DNA from: CAZOKH01 sp964580315 | Lineage (GTDB): Bacteria; Chloroflexota; Anaerolineae; Anaerolineales; Anaerolineaceae | Assembly: GCA_964580315.1 (NCBI GenBank) | Contig: CAZOKH010000015.1 | Coordinates: 1-50,243, forward strand | Direction: 5' to 3' | Length of the DNA stretch: 50,243 bases | Shown here: positions 14,527-22,917 of the stretch, piece by piece | Layout of the letters: each line of letters begins with the position of its first letter | How positions within the stretch are numbered: the stretch's first letter is position 1 | Position numbers and translations under genes: made by a program | The notes under the pieces: generated by a model | Database searches by the model: none | Told to the model about the DNA's origin: nothing | Seen by the model: the letters and a program-made list of their open reading frames with translations, nothing else

Positions 14527-14904
14527 TTATTCTGGATGCTGGTATTCGAGGCCGCGGATGAGATGATGATGCTCAAATTTGGTGGGCTTTAACTGCTGTT
14601 CAAGGAAAGAAAGGCAAGCTTCAATATCCAGCTTTCCACAGGTGTAAATATCCAGCGTGACAAATTCCTGCGGGGTGAGGGTGTGAATGGAAATGCCCGA
14701 TTCGATGAGCGGCACCCAGCCGGAAAGGCCGGCTTTGTCCGGAAATTCTTCGGTTGGCGATCGGAAAATAAAGGGAGGGGACTGCTTTTGCATGTGAAGA
14801 AAATCGACAAGGTCTTCCAACAACTGATAACCGAACGATAAGTCATCACACAACTGGCTGTTAATGCCATACAAATCAATGTGCAAACTTTCTCCAAATG
14901 CCAT
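14527..14904 (-). CDS. S-adenosylmethionine decarboxylase (SpeD) homologue, pyruvoyl enzyme with changed substrate pocket
   Basis: 125 residues from ATG 14904 (GGAG 9 nt upstream; an in-frame ATG at 14949 would add 15 residues not typical of the family). MAFGESLHIDLYGINSQ matches the SpeD N-terminus. The processing site is VPLIESGISIHT. Aligned by eye to Thermotoga maritima AdoMetDC, Glu68-Ser69 correspond to the self-cleavage pair, His74 to the processing histidine, Cys89 to the proton donor and Ser61 to the auxiliary serine, so all catalytic residues are kept. But the segment after His74 reads TLTPQE instead of TWPEYG, removing the glutamate that contacts AdoMet ribose, and the residue after Ser69 is Gly rather than His. 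It may decarboxylate another substrate, as known for arginine/ornithine-acting SpeD relatives. No speE is nearby. Confidence 0.75.
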   Translation of the reverse strand: MAFGESLHIDLYGINSQLCDDLSFGYQLLEDLVDFLHMQKQSPPFIFRSPTEEFPDKAGLSGWVPLIESGISIHTLTPQEFVTLDIYTCGKLDIEACLSFLEQQLKPTKFEHHHLIRGLEYQHPE

Positions 14905-15072
14905 AAGAAAAAACTCCAAGTTTTCTACAAAATCGTCCCCGGGTTGCAATACAAAGCTAATTTAGTCTAAGTCAAGGGAAGTTATGGCAAGATTCTTCTT
15001 TGCTTGTTCACACCAGGATTTTTTATTTTATCAGGAAATCCTGAAAAAATGGGAAAACTGTGCCAGGAATAC

Positions 15073-15105
15073 AAAAAAACATACACCCACGAGTGAGGGT
15101 ATGTT
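15073..15105 (-). terminator. Intrinsic terminator after the SUMF1 lipoprotein gene
   Basis: An imperfect stem formed by AACATAC...CCCAC (15078-15090) and GTGAGGG...ATGTT (15093-15105) is followed on the minus strand by seven T (15073-15079). It lies about 25 bp past the stop of the SUMF1 gene. Confidence 0.6.
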
Positions 15106-15129
15106 AATGAAAAAAATCTCCGGGTTTGC

Positions 15130-16143
15130 TTATTGGGATGACGCGCAGCGGAAACCCAGGTTGTAATAACGGTAGTCAGGGATGGAACGGTAGCGGGTGG
15201 AAGCGCGTTGATACCAGATGCCGTTGCTCCACGGGCCTCCGCGCCAGACCTGTTCATAACCGGGGTAATCTTCGCGCCCATCTGCGGCGTCATAGGGATA
15301 GGGATTGGGGATGGTGCTGGTCCATTCCCACACATTGCCAGCCATATCCATCACGCCGTAGGGACTGGCGCCCTTTGGAAAACTGCCCACCGGCGCGGTT
15401 TCGGGATAACCGTCATTGTAGGCCGGGTTGGCATGTGTGCGATAGCAGCCCACATCGCAAAAATTGGCATATTCGCCGGTGATGGGATCGTTGCCCCACG
15501 GGTATTTGCGCCCATCAACACCGCGGGCGGCTTTTTCCCATTCGGCTTCAGTGGGCAGGCGTCTGCCGGCCCATTCGCAATAGCTGAGCGCTTTGAACCA
15601 GTTAACGAAGATCACCGGGTAATTAGCAAACTCGGGGTTGTCAAAATAATGCTCGTGCGAGTATGAGTTATTCACGGTGGGCGGCTGGCAGGCGCCGTCG
15701 GCCACGCACAGGGCATATTGACCGTTGGTGACTTCAAACTTGTCAATCCAGTAACCGGGCAGGGTTACGGTGTGCTGCGGTCCTTCGGGATAAGCGCGGC
15801 CGCCGGAGAAGTCTGGCTTGGATTCGGGGTCATCAGAACCTATGATGAACTCACCCGCCGGGATGTAAATTTCAACCATCTGGTCTTTTTCTGAGACGCG
15901 GGTGATGGATTCGGCGGGAATTTCTGAAGCAGTGGTGGGTAGATCGGTGGGTGCTGCGGTTTCATTAGATGGCGCGGTTGGCTCAACAACAACGGCTTCA
16001 TCGGCAGGGGGCGCCTGCGTGAGGATGGTGATGGGCTCTTGTGCAGACACCGCACTAACCTGGGGCGATTGCGGTGTGCAGGCAGCCAGTTGAACAAGAA
16101 TAAGAGACAAGAGCATGTAAACCACAAGATGTTTCTTAAACAT
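15130..16143 (-). CDS. SUMF1/formylglycine-generating-enzyme-like lipoprotein
   Basis: 337 residues. The signal peptide ends LVQLAACTP, a lipobox with Cys near residue 22. A Pro/Thr/Glu-rich linker (about 25-75) follows. The sulfatase-modifying-factor fold runs from IPAGEFIIGSDD (about 95) through YWIDKFEVTNGQYALC, VIFVNWFKALSYCEWAGRRLPTEAEWEKAARG and VMDMAGNVWEWTS to the terminal YRYYNLGFRCASS. True formylglycine-generating enzymes use a paired-cysteine copper site near the C-terminus. Here only the C of GFRC stands in that region, so an oxidase role is doubtful and a carbohydrate- or protein-binding surface role is equally possible. It has its own terminator. Confidence 0.85.
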   Translation of the reverse strand: MFKKHLVVYMLLSLILVQLAACTPQSPQVSAVSAQEPITILTQAPPADEAVVVEPTAPSNETAAPTDLPTTASEIPAESITRVSEKDQMVEIYIPAGEFIIGSDDPESKPDFSGGRAYPEGPQHTVTLPGYWIDKFEVTNGQYALCVADGACQPPTVNNSYSHEHYFDNPEFANYPVIFVNWFKALSYCEWAGRRLPTEAEWEKAARGVDGRKYPWGNDPITGEYANFCDVGCYRTHANPAYNDGYPETAPVGSFPKGASPYGVMDMAGNVWEWTSTIPNPYPYDAADGREDYPGYEQVWRGGPWSNGIWYQRASTRYRSIPDYRYYNLGFRCASSQ

Positions 16144-16403
16144 ATAGAGAAAGCCCTATCTATAAAGAAAATTTGGCTGTCCCGTGTTGTGATGGTGGTT
16201 TCGATCAGGAACATCCTGCTCAGGGTTAATCCCCTTCGATATTCTTATCATATAGCCAAATGGGTGAAAATGAAACCTCAGGAAGCATAATTTATTATTT
16301 ATTTAGGAAAACGAAATCTTCAGGATCTGCCGGGGGGTTCTGATTCAGTGATTTTCACAAGAAACAACTATAATTTAGCCAGTTCAATCGAGAGGAATAT
16401 CGC

Positions 16404-16934
16404 TTGGCATCCTTACATTCCATCGGCAAGCAGGTTTTGCAGGTTATCGACGTTTTTTTGATGCTGGTTTCTCCTTTGATGGTTTTGATGTTCATCATTG
16501 CGGTTAGTATGCTGCTGGGTCGCAGCAGCCAGCATTTTCGACTGGTGAAGGGTTTGCAAGAACAGGGCGTGGTGGCGCAGGCTGTGGTGGTGAATGAGCA
16601 GCCTTCTTCACTGGGAATTCCCGTGGTGTTTGATCAGCCGGGTTACGGCGAACAGTATCTCTTCATTCAAACGGATTATTATTCACCTGAGGTTGTTCAG
16701 TCCTTGCATCAAGGCGACCAGGTTTCCATTCTCTATACGCCGGAGTTCAACGAGTCGCGCGCCGTGTTGGCCGATCATTTTGAGGATGTCAAACGATGGT
16801 ACGGTTTTGTTGTTGAGCCCCTGGGAATGATGCTGGTAGCCTGCCTGGCGGTGATTGTGCATCCTGAAATTTTATATGTTGGTTATGCTAAAAATTTGGG
16901 TTTTTTTGATTTGGGGGATATGAAGAAGCCATGA
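16404..16934 (+). CDS. Membrane protein of DUF3592-like architecture
   Basis: 176 residues starting at TTG 16404, supported by AGAGGAAT 5-8 nt upstream; no in-frame ATG lies nearby. A hydrophobic helix (about 18-40) is followed by a soluble region with GVVAQAVVVNEQ, YLFIQTDYYSPEVVQSLHQGDQVSILYTPEFNESRAV and a second helix (about 138-158). This helix / beta barrel-like insert / helix layout with a G(D)xVxVxYxPxxP-like segment resembles DUF3592. The function is unknown. Its stop overlaps the next gene by 4 bp (ATGA), so it is the first gene of a three-gene operon with an eight-helix protein and a Crp-family regulator. Confidence 0.6.
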   Translation: MASLHSIGKQVLQVIDVFLMLVSPLMVLMFIIAVSMLLGRSSQHFRLVKGLQEQGVVAQAVVVNEQPSSLGIPVVFDQPGYGEQYLFIQTDYYSPEVVQSLHQGDQVSILYTPEFNESRAVLADHFEDVKRWYGFVVEPLGMMLVACLAVIVHPEILYVGYAKNLGFFDLGDMKKP

Positions 16935-17818
16935 CGCTTGAGGTTTTTGTGCTTTTCATGCTGGGCATGTCGTTGGAAGTGGTGTGGTTGTGGGAAGCCG
17001 CCCATGTCAATGTCCAAAAACAGGCTGAATCGGCTTCAATTGCACGGGTGCTGCCCGAAACCTGGTTCATCCAGGCCGGGTTGATCGTGCTGGCGGGAGC
17101 GGCGTTCGGCCTGGTGCATTTGCTGCAGCTTGACCAGGTGTACACCTCGTTGGATGATGCGCCGGTGTTTATCCTTTTTACCCTAATCGGTTTGTATGTG
17201 TTGGTCGCCGGGGTGGTTGGATCTCATTTGCTGCCGCCCATCCATGAACGCAGTCTGCTGGCAACCCAACTGCTGGTGGCTGCCGGCATTCTCACCGGCG
17301 TGGTGCAATTGCCCCCGGTTTTTTTGTGGCCATTGTTGGGTGGTATGTTTTTGTTGAGCCTTTGGCTGCTGCTTCACCGTCAGGCATTGCCGCCCATTCC
17401 CAAGGCGCTGTTGTATGCCTGGCACCTGGCGCTGCTGTTGGGACTATCAGTGATGAACGGCGACACTGCCCTGTTTGCGGCGCGCGACCTGGACATGACC
17501 AGCGGTTTCACCTTTGGGGTGGTTTTTATCTTCCTGCTGCTGCACGGACTGTTCTTTGTCCGCTTCTTTTTAATTGTGTGTTCGTTAATCCTTCCCCGCA
17601 ACCGCAAATTTATTGGTGAGATGATGCCGCGCCTGTTCAGCGATGAGCAGGCTCATCCTTTGTTGTTCGTGCTGGTCACGCTGGGGTTGATTGCGGCGAT
17701 CTTGTTGAATGCTCATTTCAACCTGCTGCCGGGTGCACTGTTCACCAGCCTGTGTGTGTTGATCAGCACACAGGTTCTTTCCCGTTCATCAACAGGAATT
17801 GAAAGAAGATTGTTGTAA
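16931..17818 (+). CDS. Polytopic membrane protein of unknown function (about 8 TM)
   Basis: 295 residues, almost entirely hydrophobic, with about eight predicted helices: near 3-22, 46-65, 78-100, 110-125, 130-150, 160-178, 195-225 and 245-280. No transporter, enzyme or sensor motif is recognisable. The only long soluble stretches are WEAAHVNVQKQAESASIARV near residue 20 and RNRKFIGEMMPRLFSDEQAH near 225. It overlaps the preceding DUF3592-like gene by 4 bp and the following Crp gene by 1 bp (TAATG), so the three products are translationally coupled and probably work together, for example a membrane module whose level is set by its own regulator. Confidence 0.65.
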   Translation: MTLEVFVLFMLGMSLEVVWLWEAAHVNVQKQAESASIARVLPETWFIQAGLIVLAGAAFGLVHLLQLDQVYTSLDDAPVFILFTLIGLYVLVAGVVGSHLLPPIHERSLLATQLLVAAGILTGVVQLPPVFLWPLLGGMFLLSLWLLLHRQALPPIPKALLYAWHLALLLGLSVMNGDTALFAARDLDMTSGFTFGVVFIFLLLHGLFFVRFFLIVCSLILPRNRKFIGEMMPRLFSDEQAHPLLFVLVTLGLIAAILLNAHFNLLPGALFTSLCVLISTQVLSRSSTGIERRLL

Positions 17819-18528
17819 TGGAACCGGCAAACAACGCCAAGAAAAGCCCTTTCTTCAACCTGTTTACCAACCTGGATTCTTCCCTGCACAGGCTGATCAG
17901 CACGGCTGCGGTGAAATTGGAATACGCAACCGATCAACCGGTGGCCTGGCAGGGCGATGATGCGCAGGGGCTTTACTGGGTTGAATCAGGCTGGCTTAAA
18001 GCCCAGAAACACGTTGTGTCAGGCCGGGTGCAAACCATTCGCTTCATTGGGCCGGGTGAAACCTTCAGTGAAATCGGCGGCCTGACAGAGGCCAAACACC
18101 CTGCCAGCGTGATTGCCATGGAGCCGGCCCATGTCTGGTTGATTCGAAGGCAGAGCTTGCTTGCATTAATTGAGAATCACCCCAACCTGGCGCGGGCCAT
18201 GATTGAAAACCTGGCGCAACGCGTGCATTATCTTTCTGACCTGGTTGAAGATTTGTCGCTGCGCCCGGTGGAAAGCCGCCTGGCGCGGCTGCTGCTGGAG
18301 AATGCCGAGAGCGATATTTTCCTTCGCCGTCGTTGGGCAACGCAGGCGGTGCTGTCTGAACGCCTGGGCACTGTACCCGATGTACTGCGCCGCGCATTGC
18401 ACAACCTGGAAGATATGGGGTTGATTAAGGTTGACCGGACACGAATTACACTGTTGGACCGCCAGGCTCTGCAAGCCTGGGCAAAGTTGAGTATTCCGCA
18501 GTTGGATCAGCCCGACCAAATGCCTTAA
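17818..18528 (+). CDS. Crp/Fnr-family transcriptional regulator
   Basis: 236 residues. The cyclic-nucleotide-binding beta roll spans about 20-130 (WQGDDAQGLYWVESGWLKAQ, IRFIGPGETFSEIGGLTEAKHPASVIAM). The dimer helix follows with NLAQRVHYLSDLVEDLSLRPVESRLARLLLE. The winged helix-turn-helix is near 175-220 (LSERLGTVPDVLRRALHNLEDMGLIKVD). The cAMP-contacting RS pair of true CRP is absent (KHPAS), and there are no Fnr-type N-terminal cysteines, so the signal is unknown. RWATQAVLSERLG is typical of the HTH_Crp family. It is coupled by a TAATG overlap to a membrane-protein gene, implying a shared function. Confidence 0.85.
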   Translation: MEPANNAKKSPFFNLFTNLDSSLHRLISTAAVKLEYATDQPVAWQGDDAQGLYWVESGWLKAQKHVVSGRVQTIRFIGPGETFSEIGGLTEAKHPASVIAMEPAHVWLIRRQSLLALIENHPNLARAMIENLAQRVHYLSDLVEDLSLRPVESRLARLLLENAESDIFLRRRWATQAVLSERLGTVPDVLRRALHNLEDMGLIKVDRTRITLLDRQALQAWAKLSIPQLDQPDQMP

Positions 18529-18621
18529 ACCAGACAAAAGTCCGCGACTTTCTCATGCCGGGCGGCTAAACTGATTGAAAAAGATGGGTTTGTTCCAAAT
18601 ATTTTCAATCAGGAGAGAAAC

Positions 18622-18834
18622 ATGAAAAAGTTCCTTAACAAGTGGATGCGAAAAATTCACCGCTGGCTGGTCATACCAACCGTTGTGTTGATGGTTGTCA
18701 TTATTTTCACGCGCAACACGCCGCTGGGCAGCACAGTTCAGCGTTTCCAGTTCCCGTTGATGTTGATTATGGCCGTCAGCGGTGTTTATTTATGGCTGAT
18801 TCCTTATGTGGTTAAATGGTCGCGCAAAGCCTGA
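18622..18834 (+). CDS. Small two-helix membrane protein
   Basis: 70 residues: a basic N-terminus (MKKFLNKWMRKIHRW), two hydrophobic helices (about 15-29 and 43-62) and a basic tail (KWSRKA). The RKIHRWLVIPT start resembles the first helix of PepSY-type membrane proteins, so it may be a short relative of that family. AGGAGAG precedes the ATG by a good distance. It follows the Crp gene by about 90 bp on the same strand; membership in that operon is possible but not shown. The function is unknown. Confidence 0.65.
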   Translation: MKKFLNKWMRKIHRWLVIPTVVLMVVIIFTRNTPLGSTVQRFQFPLMLIMAVSGVYLWLIPYVVKWSRKA

Positions 18835-18857
18835 CGGCGCGCCCGACTTAAAATCTA

Positions 18858-18887
18858 TTGTCAGAATCCTTAACAATGTAGTAAAAT
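18858..18887 (+). promoter_or_regulatory. Promoter of tRNA-Gln
   Basis: TTGTCA (18858-18863) and TAAAAT (18882-18887), 18 bp apart, would start transcription around 18894, five bases before the mature tRNA. Confidence 0.55.
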
Positions 18888-18898
18888 CAACCCGTCAA

Positions 18899-18969
18899 TG
18901 GGGCGTGGTGCAATGGCAGCACACCAGACTTTGAATCTGTGAATCTTGGTTCGAATCCAGGCGCCCCAG
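18899..18969 (+). tRNA. tRNA-Gln (anticodon TTG)
   Basis: A 71 nt cloverleaf: acceptor stem TGGGGCG (18899-18905) with CGCCCCA (18962-18968) plus discriminator G; D arm containing GTGCAATGGCAGCAC; anticodon arm CCAGA-CTTTGAA-TCTGT with anticodon TTG; T arm with GGTTCGAATCC. CCA is not encoded. The U1-A72 type pair is a usual identity element of bacterial tRNA-Gln. GatB is encoded in the same window, compatible with Glu-tRNA(Gln) transamidation. Confidence 0.95.
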
Positions 18970-18990
18970 CTTTTTTTGACAATGCCCAAG

Positions 18991-19018
18991 AGCCGGATTT
19001 CAATGATCCGGCTTTTTT
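18991..19018 (+). terminator. Intrinsic terminator of tRNA-Gln
   Basis: AGCCGGAT (18991-18998) pairs with ATCCGGCT (19006-19013) around a 7 nt loop and is followed by a T-run (19013-19018). Confidence 0.85.
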
Positions 19019-19106
19019 GTTTTATAATGAAACTACCTGTTAACAGGGATCAAATTATCCGGCAGCAACTCGCGTTCGATTACTCATTTTTTCAGGATAA
19101 ATCAAA

Positions 19107-20507
19107 ATGGCATCATTAGAGATTGATCAGGGGATTTTTCGAGAGTTCAGCATTCGCGGCAAGGTGGAAAAAGAATTGGATGAAAAGCGCGTTGAGCAAA
19201 TTGGACGCGCCGTTGCCACCTGGTTTCGCCAGCGCGAAGGCAAGAAAATTGTTACTGGATATGATGCGCGCCTCAGCTCGCCCAGCTTGCACCAGGCGTT
19301 GAACAAAGGTTTGCTGGAATCGGGCATTGATGTGGTGGATATCGGTTTTGTGCCCACCCCGGTGCACAACTTTGCCACCGATTTTTACGAGGCAGACGGC
19401 GGCGTGATGGTTACAGCCAGTCACAACCCGCCCGAATACAACGGGTTGAAAATTCGCGCTGTTCACACCCTGTTTGGCGACGATTTGCAGGAGATTTACC
19501 GCATTGCCGTCAGCGGCAAGTTCACCAGCGGGAATGGACGGTACCATTCGGAGAATGTGCTGCCCGCTTATTTGAAAGCCGTTACGAAAGACCTGAAGCT
19601 GGCGCGTTCACTCAAATTGGTGTTTGATGCCGGCAACGGCACCACCGGGCCGGTGGTGCCCGGTCTGCTGCGCTTGCTGGGCTGCCAGGTGGTTGAGTTG
19701 TATTGCCAGCCTGACGGCAACTTTCCACACCGCAGCCCCGATCCCACGGCGCCCGGCGCCACCCGCGACCTGGAGCAGGAAGTGTTGAAGCAGGGAGCGG
19801 ACCTGGGGATGGCGTTCGACGGGGACGGCGATCGGGTGATTTTGGTGGATGAAAAAGGCAAAACACTGATGGGCGACACCGCCCTCATGCTGCTGGCGCG
19901 TTACCTGCTGCAACAGCACGGCCCCATTAAAGTTGTGTATGAAGTGCTGTGCACACAGGCTGTACCGGATGACATCACTGCCCACGGCGGGCAGGCCATC
20001 CCGGCGCCTTCGGGCTATGCCCTGGTGCACAACACCATGCTGGATGCCGGCGCGGTGCTGGGCGGCGAGTTGTCGGGACATTTCTTCCTGCTGAATGACA
20101 TCTTCCGTTTTGATGATGCCATATTGGCAGCCACGCGCCTGCTGGCTATGCTGGCCGGTCAAAACCAGCCGCTTTCGGCGCTGGCAGACGATTTGCCGCG
20201 CTATTTCACTTCGCGCGAATACCGCCTGCCCTGCCCGGATGAATTAAAAGGAACCCTGGTGGCTGATATGGACAAAGCCTTCAGCGGCAGCCACACCATT
20301 GAACGTATTGACGGTGTGCGCGTTTTGTTTGAGGACGGCTGGGCGCTCATTCGCCAGTCGAACACACAGCCGGTCATTTCGCTGCGCTTCGAAGCCAAAA
20401 CCTCGGTACAGAACATGCAGGCCATTCGCAACCAGGTGATGGCGCAATTAAAACAAAAATATCTCAACCACAACCTGACCTGGGATGATCAGGCAGTGAA
20501 CGATTAG
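19107..20507 (+). CDS. Phosphomannomutase/phosphoglucomutase (alpha-D-phosphohexomutase family)
   Basis: 466 residues with all four landmarks in order: the phosphoserine loop VMVTASHNPPEYNGLKI near residue 103, the metal loop MAFDGDGDRVILVDEKG near 240, the sugar-recognition loop GELSGHFFL near 325, and the phosphate-binding loop IRQSNTQPVISLRFEA near 425. The N-terminal FREFSIRGKVEKEL is typical of the PMM/PGM (AlgC/ManB) branch. It interconverts hexose 6- and 1-phosphates. Twelve bases downstream begins a sugar-1-phosphate nucleotidyltransferase gene, so the pair converts hexose-6-phosphate to an NDP-sugar for glycan synthesis. A weak AGGAT ribosome site precedes the ATG. Confidence 0.92.
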   Translation: MASLEIDQGIFREFSIRGKVEKELDEKRVEQIGRAVATWFRQREGKKIVTGYDARLSSPSLHQALNKGLLESGIDVVDIGFVPTPVHNFATDFYEADGGVMVTASHNPPEYNGLKIRAVHTLFGDDLQEIYRIAVSGKFTSGNGRYHSENVLPAYLKAVTKDLKLARSLKLVFDAGNGTTGPVVPGLLRLLGCQVVELYCQPDGNFPHRSPDPTAPGATRDLEQEVLKQGADLGMAFDGDGDRVILVDEKGKTLMGDTALMLLARYLLQQHGPIKVVYEVLCTQAVPDDITAHGGQAIPAPSGYALVHNTMLDAGAVLGGELSGHFFLLNDIFRFDDAILAATRLLAMLAGQNQPLSALADDLPRYFTSREYRLPCPDELKGTLVADMDKAFSGSHTIERIDGVRVLFEDGWALIRQSNTQPVISLRFEAKTSVQNMQAIRNQVMAQLKQKYLNHNLTWDDQAVND

Positions 20508-20518
20508 CGGAGGAAGAC

Positions 20519-21856
20519 ATGAGTGTAACAGCAGTCATTCTGGCGGGCGGCATTGGCAAACGCATTGCCCCCCTGGGGATTAACAAACACAAAAGCATGT
20601 TCCGGGTGTTGGGCAAACCGCTGATTTTTCACCTGATCGATACCCTGAAACAATCGGGCGTGGTGAGCAACCTGGTGGTGATCACCGGTGAGCACGACCA
20701 GGCGCTGCACGATGCCCTGGGCGATGGAAGCGCCATTGGACTACCCGTCCAGTACACGGTTCAGGAAAAACCGCTGGGGCAGGCCAACGCCCTGTTGACC
20801 ACCCGCGAACTGGTGGAAGATCAATTTATTGTGCTGAATGCCAACGATGTGTTCGATGTGAACCTGGTTGAAGAACTGGTGAAACTGGGCAGCGAGCACA
20901 AACTGGATGTTGCCCTGGTGGGGCGCGAAGTGGATAACCCCAACAAGTTTGGGGTGATGTCTTTTGATGGAGAAGGACGACTGACTGGCGTGGTGGAAAA
21001 ACCGCCGGTGGGTAAAGAGCCCAGCAATGTGGCGGTGATTGGCCTGTACTATTTTTCGTCGCGTATCTGGGAAGCGTTGGACGCTACGCCGCTGGGCGAA
21101 ACCGATGACCAGTTGGAACGCGCTTATCAAAAGTTGATCAGCGCCGGGAGCGGCGGGTATTTGCGCTATGAAGGCGCCTTTGCATCCTATAAATTTCCCT
21201 GGGATTTACTGCGCATCAGCGACCTGCTGCTGCAGCGCATCACCGAAAAACGCATTGCGCCCAGCGCGCGCATCGCTGCCAGCGCTGTTATTGACGACCG
21301 TGTGGTCATTGATGAAAATGTGCGTGTGTTCGAGCATGCCGTCATCCGCGGGCCGGCTTATATCGGCAAGAATTCCATCATCGGCAACAATGTGATGGTG
21401 CGCGGCGGCACCTCGCTGGGTGAAAACTGCGTGTTGGGTTTCAGCACCGAGGTGAGCCACTGCGTGATTGGCGATCATACCTGGACACACATGAACTTCC
21501 TGGGTGATTCGATCATCTCGGATAATTGCTCCTTCGGCGCGGGCACCATCACAGCCAACCTGCGATTTGACGAGGCTGAAGTGCAGGTGCAGGTGGGCGA
21601 TAACCGCCTGTCGGCCGGCACCAGCCATTTTGGCATGATCATGGCTGAAGACTGCCGCACCGGCTGTAATGCGGTGCTGTCACCGGGCGTCAAAATTGGT
21701 CCCAACAGCGTGGTGGGCGCCGGGGTGGTGTTGAAAGAAGACCTGCTGCCCAACAAGGTGGCCTTGCAGCAAAAAGACGCCTACCGGATCGTTGATAACA
21801 AGGTGGATGTGCATGCCCTTTCACGCGAAGAGCGCATGAAAACCCTGAAAAAATAA
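20519..21856 (+). CDS. Sugar-1-phosphate nucleotidyltransferase with left-handed beta-helix domain (GlmU-like, archaeal type)
   Basis: 445 residues. The nucleotidyltransferase domain (1-240) starts VTAVILAGGIGKRIAPLGINKHKSM with the signature GxGxR...K loop, followed by QEKPLGQANAL, LNANDVFDV and VVEKPP. From about residue 245 hexapeptide repeats (IAPSARIAASAVIDDRVVID, VIRGPAYIGKNSIIGNN) form a beta-helix with FGAGTITANLRFDE, resembling bifunctional GlmU-type enzymes of archaea and Chloroflexota. It could make UDP-GlcNAc or dTDP-/UDP-hexose, and the C-terminal domain may add an acetyltransferase step. Base specificity cannot be read by eye. GGAGGA lies 6 nt before the ATG; the gene is coupled to the phosphohexomutase gene. 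Confidence 0.85.
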   Translation: MSVTAVILAGGIGKRIAPLGINKHKSMFRVLGKPLIFHLIDTLKQSGVVSNLVVITGEHDQALHDALGDGSAIGLPVQYTVQEKPLGQANALLTTRELVEDQFIVLNANDVFDVNLVEELVKLGSEHKLDVALVGREVDNPNKFGVMSFDGEGRLTGVVEKPPVGKEPSNVAVIGLYYFSSRIWEALDATPLGETDDQLERAYQKLISAGSGGYLRYEGAFASYKFPWDLLRISDLLLQRITEKRIAPSARIAASAVIDDRVVIDENVRVFEHAVIRGPAYIGKNSIIGNNVMVRGGTSLGENCVLGFSTEVSHCVIGDHTWTHMNFLGDSIISDNCSFGAGTITANLRFDEAEVQVQVGDNRLSAGTSHFGMIMAEDCRTGCNAVLSPGVKIGPNSVVGAGVVLKEDLLPNKVALQQKDAYRIVDNKVDVHALSREERMKTLKK

Positions 21857-21869
21857 CGAGGCTGATGCC

Positions 21870-22913
21870 ATGAAGAAAAAACCCATTGCAGATCTGTTGA
21901 AGAACAAGGCGCTAAATCTGATTTTGGGTTTGGCTTTGCTGTCGTTTGTTGTGTTGTATTTGGTGGATACGCAATTTCCATCCGCCTCACAGATTAGCAA
22001 CATCCTGCGCAGCCTGGCAATTGCTTTCCTGACGTCGGGGGTGGTGGGATTCACGTTTGAATATTTCACTCGCTATGAATTTTTCGAAGGCATGGGCGAA
22101 GTTGTATCCAGAGAAATGGAACGAGTGGGACGCAACCTGTGGGGCAGGGCTAACGATGACAGCCCCTTGTTTGATTTTTGGCACCCATTTTTTCAAAATG
22201 AAACAGTCATCTGGATTGCGCAAGATCAACGCGGCGACGATCCGGTGGTGCGTAGTTGTGATATTACATCATCCATGAGCCTGTACAGCGGTATGCTGGA
22301 ACAATTCTCTTTACCGGTGGACCGTCAGCGGGTGAAAATCAAGTTTATTGATAAAGAAACTCATCCCGATCAAATTCCTGCCAGCGACAGCAATATTATT
22401 GTGGCGGCTGCGCCGGGCGCCAACCCGGTGGCCACCTGGATTATGGAACAGGCTTTTGGTAAACCGGCAGCCAATCAGCCGGTGAAAAATGGGTATGTAT
22501 TTGCTACCGAAACCGCCCGGCAAGATCAATACTTGAAATGCCCGTTTATTGTGAACTCCCCTGACTTAAAACCCGGCCTTTGGGAGGTGAAAGACGGACA
22601 GTATGTCAAAAGCTATGAGCGTTTCATTGCGCAAAAAGGCGACGCTGTGAGTAAAGACTGTTGTCTGATTTTTACGACAACATGGGAACAGAAAGAAAAG
22701 CCGCCCATCCGGGTTCTGTTGATTGCCGGTCATAGCCGTTATGCCACCTGGGACGGGGTAAATTTTGTGCTGACCAATGAAGACTGGGCGGAGAAAGTAA
22801 AAGCGTTAAAATCAGACACATCGGTTTCCATTCTTAGTATCAACAGCACTTTCATGGATCGCAAAGTGACCCTGGCCCAACCGCCGCGTCCCCTTCATGC
22901 GGGCAAATCATAA
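21870..22913 (+). CDS. Uncharacterised membrane-anchored protein with a soluble Rossmann-like region
   Basis: 347 residues. Two hydrophobic helices (about 15-32 and 44-65) place a 270-residue soluble domain on one face of the membrane. Visible landmarks are VIWIAQDQRGDDPVV near 115, NIIVAAAPGANPVATWIMEQAFG near 175 (a strand followed by a glycine/proline loop and helix), DCCLIFTTTW near 265 and IRVLLIAGHSRYATWDGVNF near 282. The strand-loop-helix pattern suggests a nucleotide-binding or TIR/SLOG-like alpha/beta fold, but I do not recognise the family. It follows the nucleotidyltransferase gene by 13 bp and precedes a PIG-L deacetylase gene by 4 bp, in what looks like one operon. Confidence 0.6.
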   Translation: MKKKPIADLLKNKALNLILGLALLSFVVLYLVDTQFPSASQISNILRSLAIAFLTSGVVGFTFEYFTRYEFFEGMGEVVSREMERVGRNLWGRANDDSPLFDFWHPFFQNETVIWIAQDQRGDDPVVRSCDITSSMSLYSGMLEQFSLPVDRQRVKIKFIDKETHPDQIPASDSNIIVAAAPGANPVATWIMEQAFGKPAANQPVKNGYVFATETARQDQYLKCPFIVNSPDLKPGLWEVKDGQYVKSYERFIAQKGDAVSKDCCLIFTTTWEQKEKPPIRVLLIAGHSRYATWDGVNFVLTNEDWAEKVKALKSDTSVSILSINSTFMDRKVTLAQPPRPLHAGKS

Positions 22914-22917
22914 ATCA

